From Diorhabda sublineata (Eukaryota > Arthropoda > Insecta > Coleoptera > Chrysomelidae): DNA of 64,000 nt. The stretch lies in the NCBI RefSeq assembly GCF_026230105.1, contig NC_079475.1, positions 10,866,125 to 10,930,124 of the forward strand. The letters are read 5' to 3'. The translations under genes and the position numbers were made by a program. The notes beneath the pieces are model-generated. The model saw only the letters and a program-made list of their open reading frames with translations, was not told the DNA's origin and made no database searches. Within the stretch, counting starts at the first letter, position 1, and each line of letters begins with the position of its first letter. Shown here one piece after another: positions 36,159 to 47,304 of this stretch.

Positions 36159-37254
36159 TATATTAATTTTTAATAATTTTAACTTTATCTGTTAGGGAAT
36201 ATTGAATGCAAAAATCGTCTTTTAAGTTATTAAACTTTCATAATATTAATTAATATTAATATAATTTTGGAAATAAAGTTTTCTATTTTGAAACATCTGT
36301 TTAACACATTTTTAACTTTGTTAAAGAATATATTTTGGTATTTTCTGTAATAAAGAAAAAATATTTTCGAGCTACAAGTCATGAAACCAGGTACATATAA
36401 GTTTAAATATAAAATCGATAATACAAACCCAAAATATATTAAGTTTAGGTAGTAGGTAGTTAGTTCTCTCCGATCCTTAACATAGACATACCTCCGAAAC
36501 TCTAATAGAAATAAAATAATCTTCCAATTGATAACGTATTTAGTTTTTTTTTATAAATACACCATTACCTAATCCATAACCCCAACAATCTGTTTCACGC
36601 AATAAATTTGATTTTTTTATGCAATTCGAATAAAGTGTGGTGTTGAAAACTTTGCCTAGTTTTTTTTAATAATTGATATGCAAATATTCCCATTTGCTAT
36701 TAATTCATGGGAAAATAATGATGTATGTCCGCTCGACCAGAAATTAATACTCGAAAGTATACAATGACGGCATGTAACTAAATATGTTGGTGACTTGCGT
36801 GGTTTCATTCGAAACGTGTTACAGGCATCATCGTTTAAAATTACGTGACAAGGAATAAAAACAGAAATAAAGCAAGTAATTGAGAGCAATAAATAATAAT
36901 AGTAATTATATATTGAAAAAAATATAGGCGGGTTCGTGATCTGAACAGTTTTAACAGAAAAGGTTATTTTAGTCGTTCTATTTAAAACTGCAGAAGTTAA
37001 CAAACGGCATCAGTTGAACAGCTTGAAAAGAATAATCAATTTTTGTATTTTACTAATTCCTTAAACTGGAAATATTCACCATCATTTTTATATTAGGCAG
37101 TCGGATAATTGGAGGACGCTATTCAAGCGCTTTTTTTTTCAAAATAAAAAAAATTACCTACAAAGGCGTTCAAATTGACCCTATTTTGTCTCCGATTCTT
37201 TCTATATACTTGCTGATTCGCTAGTCGCCATATCTGAGTATGGAGTATGAAAAT
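36159..37254. other. No gene recognised
   Basis: AT-rich DNA. The 115-codon minus-strand opening at 36656-37003 has no recognisable domain and an intergenic composition. Confidence 0.5.
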
Positions 37255-38162
37255 ATCTTACGGGTATGGTCCTAGAGGTACTTGGTCTTGATCTAGAGAT
37301 GGCGGAGGCTGCTTGGAAAATACCAATGTATTAGAAAGTACACAATTTGAAACACAACATGAAAATTTGAAAAGCCTTAGCCCTTCCGATCTAAAAGCTG
37401 AACTAAATTCTACTATGGGTGAGACTGCTCCTTCGATATCAACAGTTAAATATTGGGTAGCAGAGTTTAAACGAGGCCGTATGACCTGCGAAGACCAGCG
37501 TCGCAGTGGTTGACCAAATGAGGGGACGACTCCAGAAAAGCTGAAGAAAATCCACAAAGCAGTACTGGATGATCGTCGATTGAAAGTGCGTGACCTAGTA
37601 GACATAGTAGGCGTTTGAAACTGAAAATTTGGTCATGAGAAAGCTGTGCGCAAGATAATTGACGCGTTTATTCACAGTGGAACAAAAACAGCATCGTCAA
37701 AATGTTTCCATCGAGTGTTTTGGCAATGTTTCATAACCATGGATGAAACGTAGATCCATCACTTCACATTCGAAAAAAAAGAACAATCAAAACAATGGAC
37801 TGAAAAGGGATAATCGGCTCCAAAGAATACAAAGACCGTTCCATCTGAAGGCAAAGACATGGTGTCTGTTTTTTGGGATGTGCGTGGGGTAATTTTTATT
37901 GACTAACTTGAAAAAGAAAAAACTATCAACGACGAGTATTTTACGTACTTATTGCAACGTTTGAGCGAAGAAATTAAGCAAAATCGACAGTATTTGGCCA
38001 AGAAGAAAGTGTTGTTTCATCCAGACAATGCACCAGCTCAAACATTCGTTATTGCAATTGCCAAAATTATTGAATTAAAGTTTGAATTGCACCCTATTTG
38101 CCAGATAATTTTTTTTCCAAAATTTCTTTATTGGGCCAGCTATTTCTGAGACCACTTTCGTA
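37255..38162 (+). mobile_element. Mariner (SETMAR-like) transposase pseudogene
   Basis: Plus-strand pieces in order: helix-turn-helix and linker (STVKYWVAEFKRGRMTCEDQ), the VLDDRRLKVRDL block, the Asp-containing start of the catalytic core (TMDET then an in-frame stop near 37750), SVFWDVRGV, LLQRLSEEIKQ, and the second-Asp motif FHPDNAPAQ at about 38015. The third-Asp region is missing, and stops and frameshifts occur throughout. The element ends with 'TTGGGCCAGCTATTTCTGAG' and TTTCGTA, shared with the 22235 copy. Not functional. Confidence 0.85.
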
Positions 38163-38783
38163 TATATACAGTTTTATCTAAAGTGAAACGAATTTGTCTT
38201 GAGTAGTAGGTCGAAAAAAATTTTTTTGAAACATGTGTAGAATATGTGAGTAAAAATATTTTTCTAAATTCCTATCTATTGAAAAGTTACATCCTTAAAT
38301 CGGAGCAGGTATATGGAACGCGCTAGACCCGCTTAGCAGGGCGTGGCAACGCTGGATTTCGTATCAAATATTTTTCAGTACTACCTGATTCTTTTGGGTA
38401 CTAAACTAAACTAAAAACCTATTTTTAAAGAATTTGTTTTCGGAAAGTATGTACAATAATGAAACAATTTGAAAAAAAAAACACTGAATAACATCATACC
38501 AACAATTTTGCTTATTACTAAGTACCGAATTTTTATAATTTTATTATGCCATTGTGAAATTCAAGCAACGTTACAAAAAAGTATAAAGCATGAAAAAAGG
38601 GAATCTTAACCTAACATAAACTTAGTTTATGTCTTTTTTTGATGTTTTCTTTGTAAATAAACAATGAATATTAAATATTGAAGGTATTAATTCTTCAATT
38701 TTTTATAACAATAAATTGGACCCCTTCCAAACATTTACCAATTTCTTTGATAAAATTATTATAAATAAATCTTTTTTTACATA

Positions 38784-39774
38784 CGAGGGTTTCTATTCAA
38801 GTTTCTAGATTGAGATTTTAGACAAATAAAAATAAATATTAATAATTGGATAAGGCTTTATTGTTTTTCAAAATATTCTTCATTAAGGTCAATGAACTTT
38901 TGCACTTGTTTTAACCAATTATAGAATCATTTTTTCCATTCCGATTGAGATACCTCCAATGAGTGACTTGATTGCATCAACCGCTTCTTCAAGTGTAGAA
39001 AAACACTGACCTCGCAATTTATTTTTCATCTGCGGAAAGAAGAGGAAATAATTGGGTGTCAAACAAAAATTGTACCCATCTATTCGATAATTTGACTGAT
39101 CAAAAACGTTTCTGTTTGAACTGATTTGTGAAAGCTCGCATTGTCATGGTGGAGAATGAATCTTCTTCTGCGATTGGTTTTCCTATTTTTTTCGAACACC
39201 TCTGACAAAAATTGACCTTCCACGTTACTCTAATGGAACGGTGATGATGTCTCCAGTTATTCCGAAAAAACAGGCGACCATTTGCTGTAGCACTGTAGCG
39301 ACCAAAAGTCGAAGCGAGTTGATCGGCACACCTTCTTGTTGTTTCAATCCACGTCGAAAGTCATAAAAAATCATCTCTTAGAAAATGTTTGTTAGTTAAT
39401 TCCATCTTTTGACCAAGATGAATGTTTCAAATATCTGTAAACAACTCAAATAGCACTCGTATAACAACACGTTCTAAGTACGTTCACCATTTTGTTACTC
39501 ATTCTGGTTTTCTTCTGTACATTCAAATTTTATTTTATTTGTATCTTTATTTATTTATTTTTTGTTTGTTTTTTAGTTTTTACAAGCTTTTATCCACAAA
39601 TTGTAACAGTTTTTTGACAATAAAGCATTTTGCTCTTGCTCTCTCACTCTCTCACTCTCTCACTCTCTCACTCTCGCTCTCTCACTCTCTTATTAAAAAT
39701 GTCAGACTAAGAAATGTCAGATGTCAGATTTGACGTATTCATATCAATTTTCAAAACGTATTTATCAAGCCTCG
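38784..39774 (-). mobile_element. Mariner relic, minus strand, with both ends
   Basis: Ends CGAGG...CCTCG are flanked by TA. On the minus strand it begins with the mariner N-terminus (KHFLRDDF..., DFRRGLKQQE) near 39400, passes a cysteine/Arg-rich helix-turn-helix segment, then jumps to the C-terminal block around 38930 (WKK.. with GYKF near 39070). A CT-rich microsatellite (39634-39691) lies inside its 5' part. It is the probable parent type of the MITE at 3228-3347. Confidence 0.75.
39634..39691. repeat. (CACTCTCT)n microsatellite
   Basis: About seven repeats of CTCTCACT with one CTCTCGCT variant, inside the mariner relic at 38784-39774. Confidence 0.95.
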
Positions 39775-40419
39775 TATTTATATACCTCTTTGTGTATATT
39801 TGGATTCAAAATAATAGGTTAAATTGAATCTTCCAATTAACTTTACGGAAAACTGCAATTATCTCAGTATGGTTGAATGCTCGCTTTGTATGTAACATAA
39901 AGTCTTCTTTTTATTTTATTATTTCACAACATTTTGCATATGTTTGTTTAGACACGGTTTAGATAGTTTAAAGTTTAGGTCACCGAACCACTGATTAACT
40001 TTGCGTGAAGAGCACAGATCACCTATATTTAGATGGATCACGACAATGTTGATTGCTCTAACAAAATCGACGTTAACTGAAGATCTGAACTTGAACTACT
40101 GATATACTGAATAGAATATTTTCAACATATATTTTTAATTCCCTTCAGCTGTTCCACTAATTTGAGATATCTCGAAATTGTAGAAGTTAGAGTTGGCAAT
40201 ACTGCATTTGTAAATATAACTTAACCTTAAATACACGCCTCTTATCTGAGATGAGATACATGAGTTTTCTTGAGTGCCCTCAACATATTTAATTATATTA
40301 ACAATGGCGATTGCTGTAGCTTCAATTCTTTATCAATCGATAGTTGCTCAGTGAAACTATTGAGTTTTTTTGTGAACTGTATGGTTTCCAATGTCAATTT
40401 GAGCTTTCAGGATTCAACT

Positions 40420-40770
40420 TTGGCGTTATAAAGCAAAAAAAAGCGAGGACAAATAAGAAAAAAGAAGACGCTGGTCTAAATAGTGTTTAAACTAAAAAGC
40501 CGCTCTACCCATGAACTTTAACTACAATTTCTGCTTGATACTGAAGCAGATGATGACAATAATTTTCTCCAAATGTATAAAAAAAGGTTTAGTACATTAT
40601 TAGCATCAAATCGGCCAAACAGGATACCGTAACACGTCCAGAAATTTCTGTCAATCAAAGATTTTCCAAAAACATTAATATGGGTGTCGATTTAGAAGAT
40701 TTGAAGTTCACGTGTCCCATTGCTTCCCGAACATTGGAGGAACTGATAAAACATTATTTTTAGTTTCATT
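40420..40770 (+). pseudogene. PIF/Harbinger transposase N-terminal fragment
   Basis: Pieces in adjacent frames follow the HARBI1-type order: an Arg-rich EKRRRW block near 40465, DTEADDDNNFLQMYKKRF near 40540, then AKQDTVTRPEISVNQRFS, followed by GVDLEDLKFTCPIASRTLEE to a stop. This matches the pattern Lys-Gln-Asp-Thr-x-x-Arg ... Ile-Ser-x-x-x-Arg-Leu ... Thr-Gly-x-x-x-x-x-Leu-x-x-x-x-x-Ile-Ser of that family. The catalytic DDE part is absent. Confidence 0.55.
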
Positions 40771-42045
40771 CATATAATCTCTAGATTCTACTATCTACAA
40801 CCCTTGGTGCTCGCGATACAGCGCTTTTACAAGCACGACAAAGTCTTTTTCCGAAATCTACAGGGTTCAGAAATGTAACCATCATCTTTACCGACCGATT
40901 GTCAATTGCGAGCGTCAATCAGTCTCTTCAATGCTTCAATCAAATATTCTCTTAATCTTTGTCAATCTATCAATCAATGTTTGCCACACAATCAATCTAT
41001 ATATGAATCAGACCGATTGTCAATTTAATTGATCGTCTCGGCTGCATTTGAACAGAATAGAGAAGCTAGGAAGCAATCCGTAGCCACCTTTCCTATTCCT
41101 TCAGCTTAGCACCGTCTATCATAAGTAAAGCAATGGATGTAGCTCCTAGCAGCAACTCCGACTGCAGTTGAGTCCCTGCAATCACAGAGTAGTGGTGCAT
41201 GTTGTTAAGACATATGCGTGCTATGATTTACTATGATTTCAAAGATTGGTCGGGGCAATAGTCTTGAATTGGAAAGGGAAGGTCTTCAGCAAATTTCTTC
41301 AAAATTTTTAACGTTATAATAAAACAAGTGACTACTGAGCCTCAATAAGTAATCAACGGAATAAGATGAATATTTGAGAAAACCTTAACAGGCGATTGGC
41401 ATGTCAAAACATGTTTGTACTTAACAGATTATAGAAATTTTCACACTATAAGAAAGTGCGTTCACAACCGAAACCTATATAAAATCCATATAATACCTTG
41501 CATTATAGTTTAAAGAGAAATTTGAATTTTGTAAAATTCAATTAAATTTATAATAAATCGATAGGATTAAAATTAATGTGGTGGAAGCTGAATTACTTCG
41601 TGACCTGCTTTCTTTGCAATTCTTTCACAAACGTATTTCTTTTGGAGAATTATAACTTTTGTGGAAATATGTGTTGCATAAAAAGTCCAAACTTTTTCCT
41701 TTCTATTCTGTGATAATTTATTTTGAAACTAATCTTCGAAAACTATACAGATGCAGTATGGCAGTGATAATCCAGACTGGAATCGTAAATATTCTCTAAC
41801 TGATAAAATCTTCATCAAACGGAGATTTCGTGTAACATTCTTTTAAACCATCCACCCATCCTTTACTGGGTGTATCATACCAAGTATCATCTAGGTAGAT
41901 TATCGTTCGGTTTTCCTATCCAGCTGTATGAATTTTTAAAGGAAAACCCCAAACGACGTAAAGCACGCCAAAAAGTTATAGTGGAACAATTAATCTCACT
42001 ATCAGTTTCGTGGAACACTTTTTTTTGGATCTATGGAATTAAACC
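40771..42045. other. No gene recognised
   Basis: Contains a run of short ATCAATC/CAATC phrases at 40880-41040. The 110-codon opening at 41870-42202 starts with protein-like codons (LYEFLKENPKRRKARQ) but runs into the inverted repeat at 42046 and has no recognised family. Confidence 0.4.
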
Positions 42046-42546
42046 TAGTTTACACGAGGTCATCACTGGTTTGGTGTTTGTCTTGTATAAACAGTTTTCC
42101 AGCCAAGCCAGCGCTGGTTGCCAACTCTGGCTGGCGATAGGAGACCTCGACCCTTCGACCTCCGCGCCAGCCAGAGAAAATTCAAGGAAGAAGATACTCT
42201 GAAATTCGTACAACTTCATAAAGATCAGGAGTGGGATAAGCGTTGTAGTGAAGCAGCTGTATTCAGAAAGATCTAATTTTAATTGTATCAGCAACAAAGC
42301 AATTATAGGTCAATCGCTTAACCATTTTCCTATCCAAAGTCGTTTTGTTTGTTTTTTTCATATATATCAATCAATTCTTCTCTTAATAATGCAGATATGT
42401 TCTTTAACCATTTCTTTTATTATTTTTGAACTTCAAACGTGTGCACATCCGTGTGTGAATGGCCTTATCTAAACAACAGGGGCCAGGCCAACGCTGGCTT
42501 GTCTACAGGATTGGGATCAGCATTATTGGCTTCGTATAAACTCGGC
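42046..42546. mobile_element. Foldback element, about 500 bp
   Basis: The left arm (AGTTTACACGAGG ... AAGCCAGCGCTGG) and the right arm read in reverse (AGTTTATACGAAG ... CAAGCCAGCGTTGG) are imperfect inverted repeats of about 70 bases, with extra GCCAGC/GCTGGC palindromes in the left arm. Target-site duplication is not obvious and the superfamily is unknown. Confidence 0.5.
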
Positions 42547-42696
42547 TTTATTTATAATTTTCCAAACTGTACTTTCAGAAATGTTCATTGAACCTAAAGT
42601 CTCTTTCGATGAAAAGTATTTTTCGTGACCTCGTTCTACTAGCTCAATTATCGTTTTTGCCTCAACGGGCAAACATTTACGCTGTTTTGTAGACAT
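42523..42696 (-). pseudogene. Pogo/Tigger-like N-terminal helix-turn-helix remnant
   Basis: From ATG at 42696: MSTKQRKCLPVEAKTIIELV ... MNISESTVWKIINK. This is the pattern of the Psq-type helix-turn-helix that begins Tigger/jerky/CENP-B-like transposases. A stop follows after 57 codons; CENP-B and DDE domains are absent. Confidence 0.55.
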
Positions 42697-42959
42697 TAGA
42701 AAAAACACTATCGAACTAGAATACACACTTTTTCCTGAATCGATGATTCGAAATGAATTGACACAGACAAAGGCGTTGGATTGATATATAATTCGAATCT
42801 GTTAAGGTCAAATATAAATATAAAGTTCTAAAAATTATAAAATATACATCCCCAAATCCTGAAGGAACCGTTTTTTTTGGGGGGGGGGGAGGGGGGGGGT
42901 AAGGTATAGAGCTTTCTTTTTTTCTTCAAACTGTCTGACTGTTTGTTTTTTTTCTTTTT

Positions 42960-43140
42960 ACATCCTGGAACAGTATAAACAGTAACAAAAACCACAACCC
43001 CAGCCCTGCTGAGGAGCAACTCCTATATAAGGGCCAACTTCAATGAATCCTTCCTATTTCCTCCCAAAATATACACAACGAACCTCTCTATTTTGTCTTT
43101 TCTATTGCTTCTAATATATTAATTCGCTAGTAACTTTCTT
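42960..43140 (+). repeat. Dispersed LTR-like repeat, copy 2
   Basis: Shares CCCAGCCCTGCTGAGGAGC and TCCTATATAAGGGCC with the block at 23360-23410. TATATAAG followed by a GC-rich stretch looks like an LTR promoter. It is preceded by a G-run tract (42879-42898). Confidence 0.4.
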
Positions 43141-44589
43141 AGATAATGAAAAATTGTATACAACGCGACGTGAATAAAAAAGATTGTTTTAATTATTCGA
43201 TGCAATCAGAATCCATTTAAAAAATCATCTCACGTATAACATTTATTAGTTTTAAGAAGTAACCATTTGGATTACGTTGTTTTTACAACCCCTTCTGCAG
43301 TCAATGAATCAACGTAAATGTTTATTTATATTAAACGCCCCGAAGTTCGTGTATTTTATTTGTAAACAGTGCTTCTTTTTTTACCAACCGAATAAATATT
43401 TTAAACAGAATAATTTCTTACTGAATATTTTGAACATAACGTGAGTTGAGTCTTCTGAGAAGTCGATCGGATCGAAAAAGGCTGTTTTTACAGTTGCCAC
43501 TTTTAAATCGGGTCTGTTACGTGCTTAGTGTCAGTTTCTGGTGCGTTATGTCGTAAATATCTTACTTTGTTTGTATACTGGTTTTATTGTAAGTTGAACA
43601 AATTATTTATTATTAAAAATATCGAATCTGCTAAATACATATTTTCTTATTTTTTATCTACAACTTTTTGATTTCGTTTTTTATGTAAAAAGCAATCACA
43701 AGGGATGTTCGAGTGGTGCCTGCCGTGTAGATATTGATCTCGAACTTCTGTAGGTTATAAAGACGTTCCTTGATAGCTGATTCCTCAAGAAATTGACGTT
43801 TTGGGCGTCTGCAGGGAATTCAGTGTTCATGAACCACGTCTGCCTGTCGAATAGGTCCTGCTGGATTAAGTTGGACAACTTGGAAAAGCATCTACCGCTC
43901 CTAAACTTTTTTGTTTATTAGATCATTTTCAAAAGTTGGATCCGGTGGACCATCTGCAGCTAAATTACTACCAATTTCCAAATTTCGAAAGAAAGTTAAT
44001 TCGTTGATTTTACGAAATGCTTTATTAACACAACTGGAATAAGGAACCGTCTATACAATGTACATACACTGTACATTTTAAAGATAACTCTGAATCAATA
44101 TGTATGTTATTGAAATTAATACATTATTGAAAAGTGTACGACGATAAATCATCATTTACAAAGTAGATACACATACTTTTGTTTTACTTTGTGTGTAGGA
44201 CAACAGTATAGAAATTATCATTATATAGAAAAGAATGAGTTTATTCCGGACAAAATTATAAAAAATCTTCGGTTGAAAGTCTCTTATCTACGAATGAAAG
44301 AGCTACTTTGAAAACTATGAAGATGTAGATAAACAGAAAAAATTTATCAGTTTTGTTTGTACCATGACCATAATTATACTGGTTGACACTTTGAGTCACT
44401 TCTTGATATTAAAATTTTTCATAACTTCATATATAAGTTATGAAAAGTAGTTATGTAAAAATTTGACATTCAACTTTCAAAGAATAACTTATCAATTATT
44501 GCGAAAACTGACAATTATTTCATTTCATTTAACTCGTTATTTTATTCCATAGTATTTTGAGATTTATAAGATTTAAAAACAACATCATT
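43141..44589. other. No gene recognised
   Basis: A 60-codon minus-strand opening (43696-43878) has protein-like composition but no recognised family. A near-perfect palindrome TTCATAACTT...AAGTTATGAA lies at about 44418-44444. Confidence 0.4.
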
Positions 44590-45290
44590 AAAGACATTTT
44601 CTGGATGAATATTCTCTTGAACTTCTTGTCTAATGTTAATTTCATTTGCAGCTGTGACATGTATGCCAGGATTCTTCTCTTATTTTCTCTTCAACTTTCA
44701 ACATAGTCTTCGGCTACACTATTGGATTTCCATCCTTTGCGCTGCTTTATTTTTAGAATGTCCCCTCCTGAGTCTGCCAGGTAGACGCTGAGGAGCTTCT
44801 AAAATAATGTCCTGTGTATCCTTTAACATTACGTAGACTCAGGTACTGAGCAATCTTTGCTGGTTATTTTCCAATTATATTTGTGCCCACGGGTTGTATG
44901 CCACATTTTTAGTATAATATTGTACAAAAAATCTGTCGTGCTTTACAGCAGGAAGTCTAATATTTCCATACTTTTGGAGGAGGTCAAAAAGATATAAAAC
45001 CAGCAATATTTCCAGCATTGACACACAAATTCGCGAATAACGCGTGTTTGCTTTCATCAAATGCGTCTTCTTCTCGTAGGAACGTCAGTTCAGCCTTCCT
45101 ACAGGCTCCTGCAATTCCTATTATCATTGCGCCTTAACAGATTTATTTAATAATAAATAAATTCGAACTTTTGCAAATATTTCATCTTCAGCCTCTTTTA
45201 TAAATCTTTCTACATTCTCGTTAAAATCTACAATTTCTTTGCATGGTTTCCTCCTGACCTTCTCTTCAGCCAAGTCAAAAGCATAGTGCA
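44590..45290 (-). pseudogene. Crypton-type tyrosine recombinase relic
   Basis: Minus-strand translations, combining frames, follow the Crypton recombinase order: IIGIAGACRKAELTFLREED (box A Arg context), KYGNIRLPAVKHDRFFVQYY, then PVGTNIIGK and PAKIAQYLSLRNVKGYTGHY with the H-x-x-R of box B (TGHYFR), ILKIKQRKGWKSNSVAEDYV with the G-W-K-S motif and the Tyr nucleophile position. In active members a His is usual before the Gly-Trp; here it is Arg-Lys. At least two frameshifts and several stops make it non-functional. Crypton transposons insert by tyrosine recombination instead of DDE chemistry. Confidence 0.75.
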
Positions 45291-45984
45291 CTATTTTCAA
45301 AATTTTTGGTCAACCAAGTTGTATTTTATGATTTTTCAAGTATTAAACTACTCACTGCAGCATTTGCGGGCTTACTTCAAATAGAATGTCTGATATATGA
45401 AGACATCTCAAGTAAATCTGACTTGTTTCGACTTATTTTGAAGAATCGTTGTTTGCTAGTTCTAACACCATTTGATTCCACATTAATATTTTCATTGTAA
45501 TTGAAGATTCTATTAAATATTATAAAAGCGTGGAATTAGATAAAACGTTATACGTAAACACTCGTTGGCGCTACTTTTGGCAAATATTACGCTTGTTGAA
45601 CAATATCGCTCTTTTCATAACTAGTTACGTAAATAACTATTCTAACATTTTAAAAGGTGATAATAAATTATTTAAATGACGGATCAAAGTAACAGAATGT
45701 TAAAAAATTCGTCTTTTTTTCTGGGGTATTATTCACAAATCTTCAACACTTCAACTGTAACCGAATCAAAATTGTAGGAAATATTGAAATGAATGTGGAA
45801 ACAAAAATCAATACTGTGCATGATACAGAAACTCAAGGACGTTGAAGTTTTTATGGTATCTCTAAGTAGTTCTCAAAATAGGAACGAATACAATATCATA
45901 TATGGTGACAGATTTTAAAAACTTACAACTAAGAATAATTTCTACAGACCACAATTTTATCCTTGTCAAAATCACTAACTAACT

Positions 45985-46975
45985 TTGTAAAAAGCTATTT
46001 ATTAAGCAACTACTGTACTTGTTGAATGTCAAAACTATTAAGAACACCTTATGCGTATATAACTTAAATACTAATTCTATTGTATACAAAAGCTATAATT
46101 AATTATATTTATGTTCGTTAGAGCCACGTCAATACAAAAATTAGGGTAAGCAATAATATAAGTGGAATGTAACTTCAAGTGTCTAAGGGACATATGGAAT
46201 CGCTTAACTTACGACATTGGCTTCCGTCAGGGGACGGTCAATTCGCAATAAATTTCAGCGATTACAATAGTAACTAGAATTTGAATAGGTAAATTCTTCA
46301 CAGTCACATTAATATAAGACAAAAATTAGGTAATCCGAGACGATACGTTAATGGAACTTATAAAAAAGGGTCACAGGATCACTCCATCAGGAGTGGCGAG
46401 ATAATTCATCATTAAACTTGAAGCAATTTGTTGCGATTAACACAAGCAAGCAAAACTGCAATAACTAACAATATCTGTGATATTCGGCTTTCGTAAACAG
46501 TGATGCACATCGTTGGAAACCCGTAAAGTCATTTTTGAAATAAACATTAAACGCAAGTTGAATAATATACAACATTGTAAAAAGCTATTTCTAAGACAAA
46601 AAATATGAATAAATAAAGTGTTGGATGTCAAAACTATTAAGAAAACATTATGCGTGTATACGCTATCTTAAATACTAAATCTTATCGTATATAAAAGGGC
46701 TATAATTAATTATATTTATTTTCGTTAGAGCCACATTAATACAAAAATAAGGGTAAGCAATAATATAAGTTGAATGTAACTTCAAGTGTCTAAGGGACAT
46801 ATGGAATCGCTTAACTTACGAAGTTGGCTCTCGTCAGGGGACGGTCAGTTTACAGTAAATCTTAACGAATACAATAGTAACTAGAAGTTGAATAGGTAGA
46901 TTCTTCACATTAATATAAGACAAAAATTAGGCAATTCGAAACGATACGTTAATGGAGCATAAAAAAGGCACTTTC
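45985..46975. repeat. Direct duplication of about 390 bases, offset about 601
   Basis: Copies at about 45985-46372 and 46575-46975 share long stretches such as GCAATAATATAAGT, TGTAACTTCAAGTGTCTAAG, GGGACATATGGAATCGCTTA and CGATACGTTAATGGA, with perhaps one difference in ten bases. A similar spacer lies between. No coding recognised; the unit might be an unfamiliar dispersed repeat. Confidence 0.8.
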
Positions 46976-47128
46976 CTATTTAGATAGGTTAATTCTATAT
47001 ATGGTAAACTGTTCAGATATATGTTAAGTCTACTAGTGTTTTAAAGTCGGTAAAAACATCTAAATTTTTACCAAAAAAATGTGTTTTCACCAATTCGTAT
47101 TTAACCTTGAAATTAATTTTTGTTATAG

Positions 47129-47304
47129 TCGGCAACGTACATTATGAGCCAAGGCCAGATCCAGGATACCAGAGAAGATCAAATATGAGTCAAAGAGATG
47201 AAGTTCAAAAATTCGAGCAGGGCCGTATTCGAGTCCTACAGGAAGAACGTCTTCACATTCAAAAGAAAACTTTCACCAAATGGATGAATTCGTTTCTGCA
47301 GAAA
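47129..47304 (+). CDS. kst: kst exon with MSQRDEV start
   Basis: Acceptor TTATAG, donor GTAAGT. Codes MSQRDEVQKFEQGRIRVLQE and the beginning of CH1. The 56 bases before the ATG are open and protein-like (HYEPRPDPGYQRRSN). Confidence 0.9.

Noticed and set aside
37258..37605. 115-codon minus-strand reading frame
   Set aside because: Antisense of the mariner transposase pseudogene.
41870..42297. Overlapping 110- and 88-codon frames on opposite strands
   Set aside because: They mirror each other over the foldback element and show no domain.
43696..43878. 60-codon minus-strand frame with protein-like composition
   Set aside because: No recognisable family, start or splice context; kept only as a remark in the regional entry.
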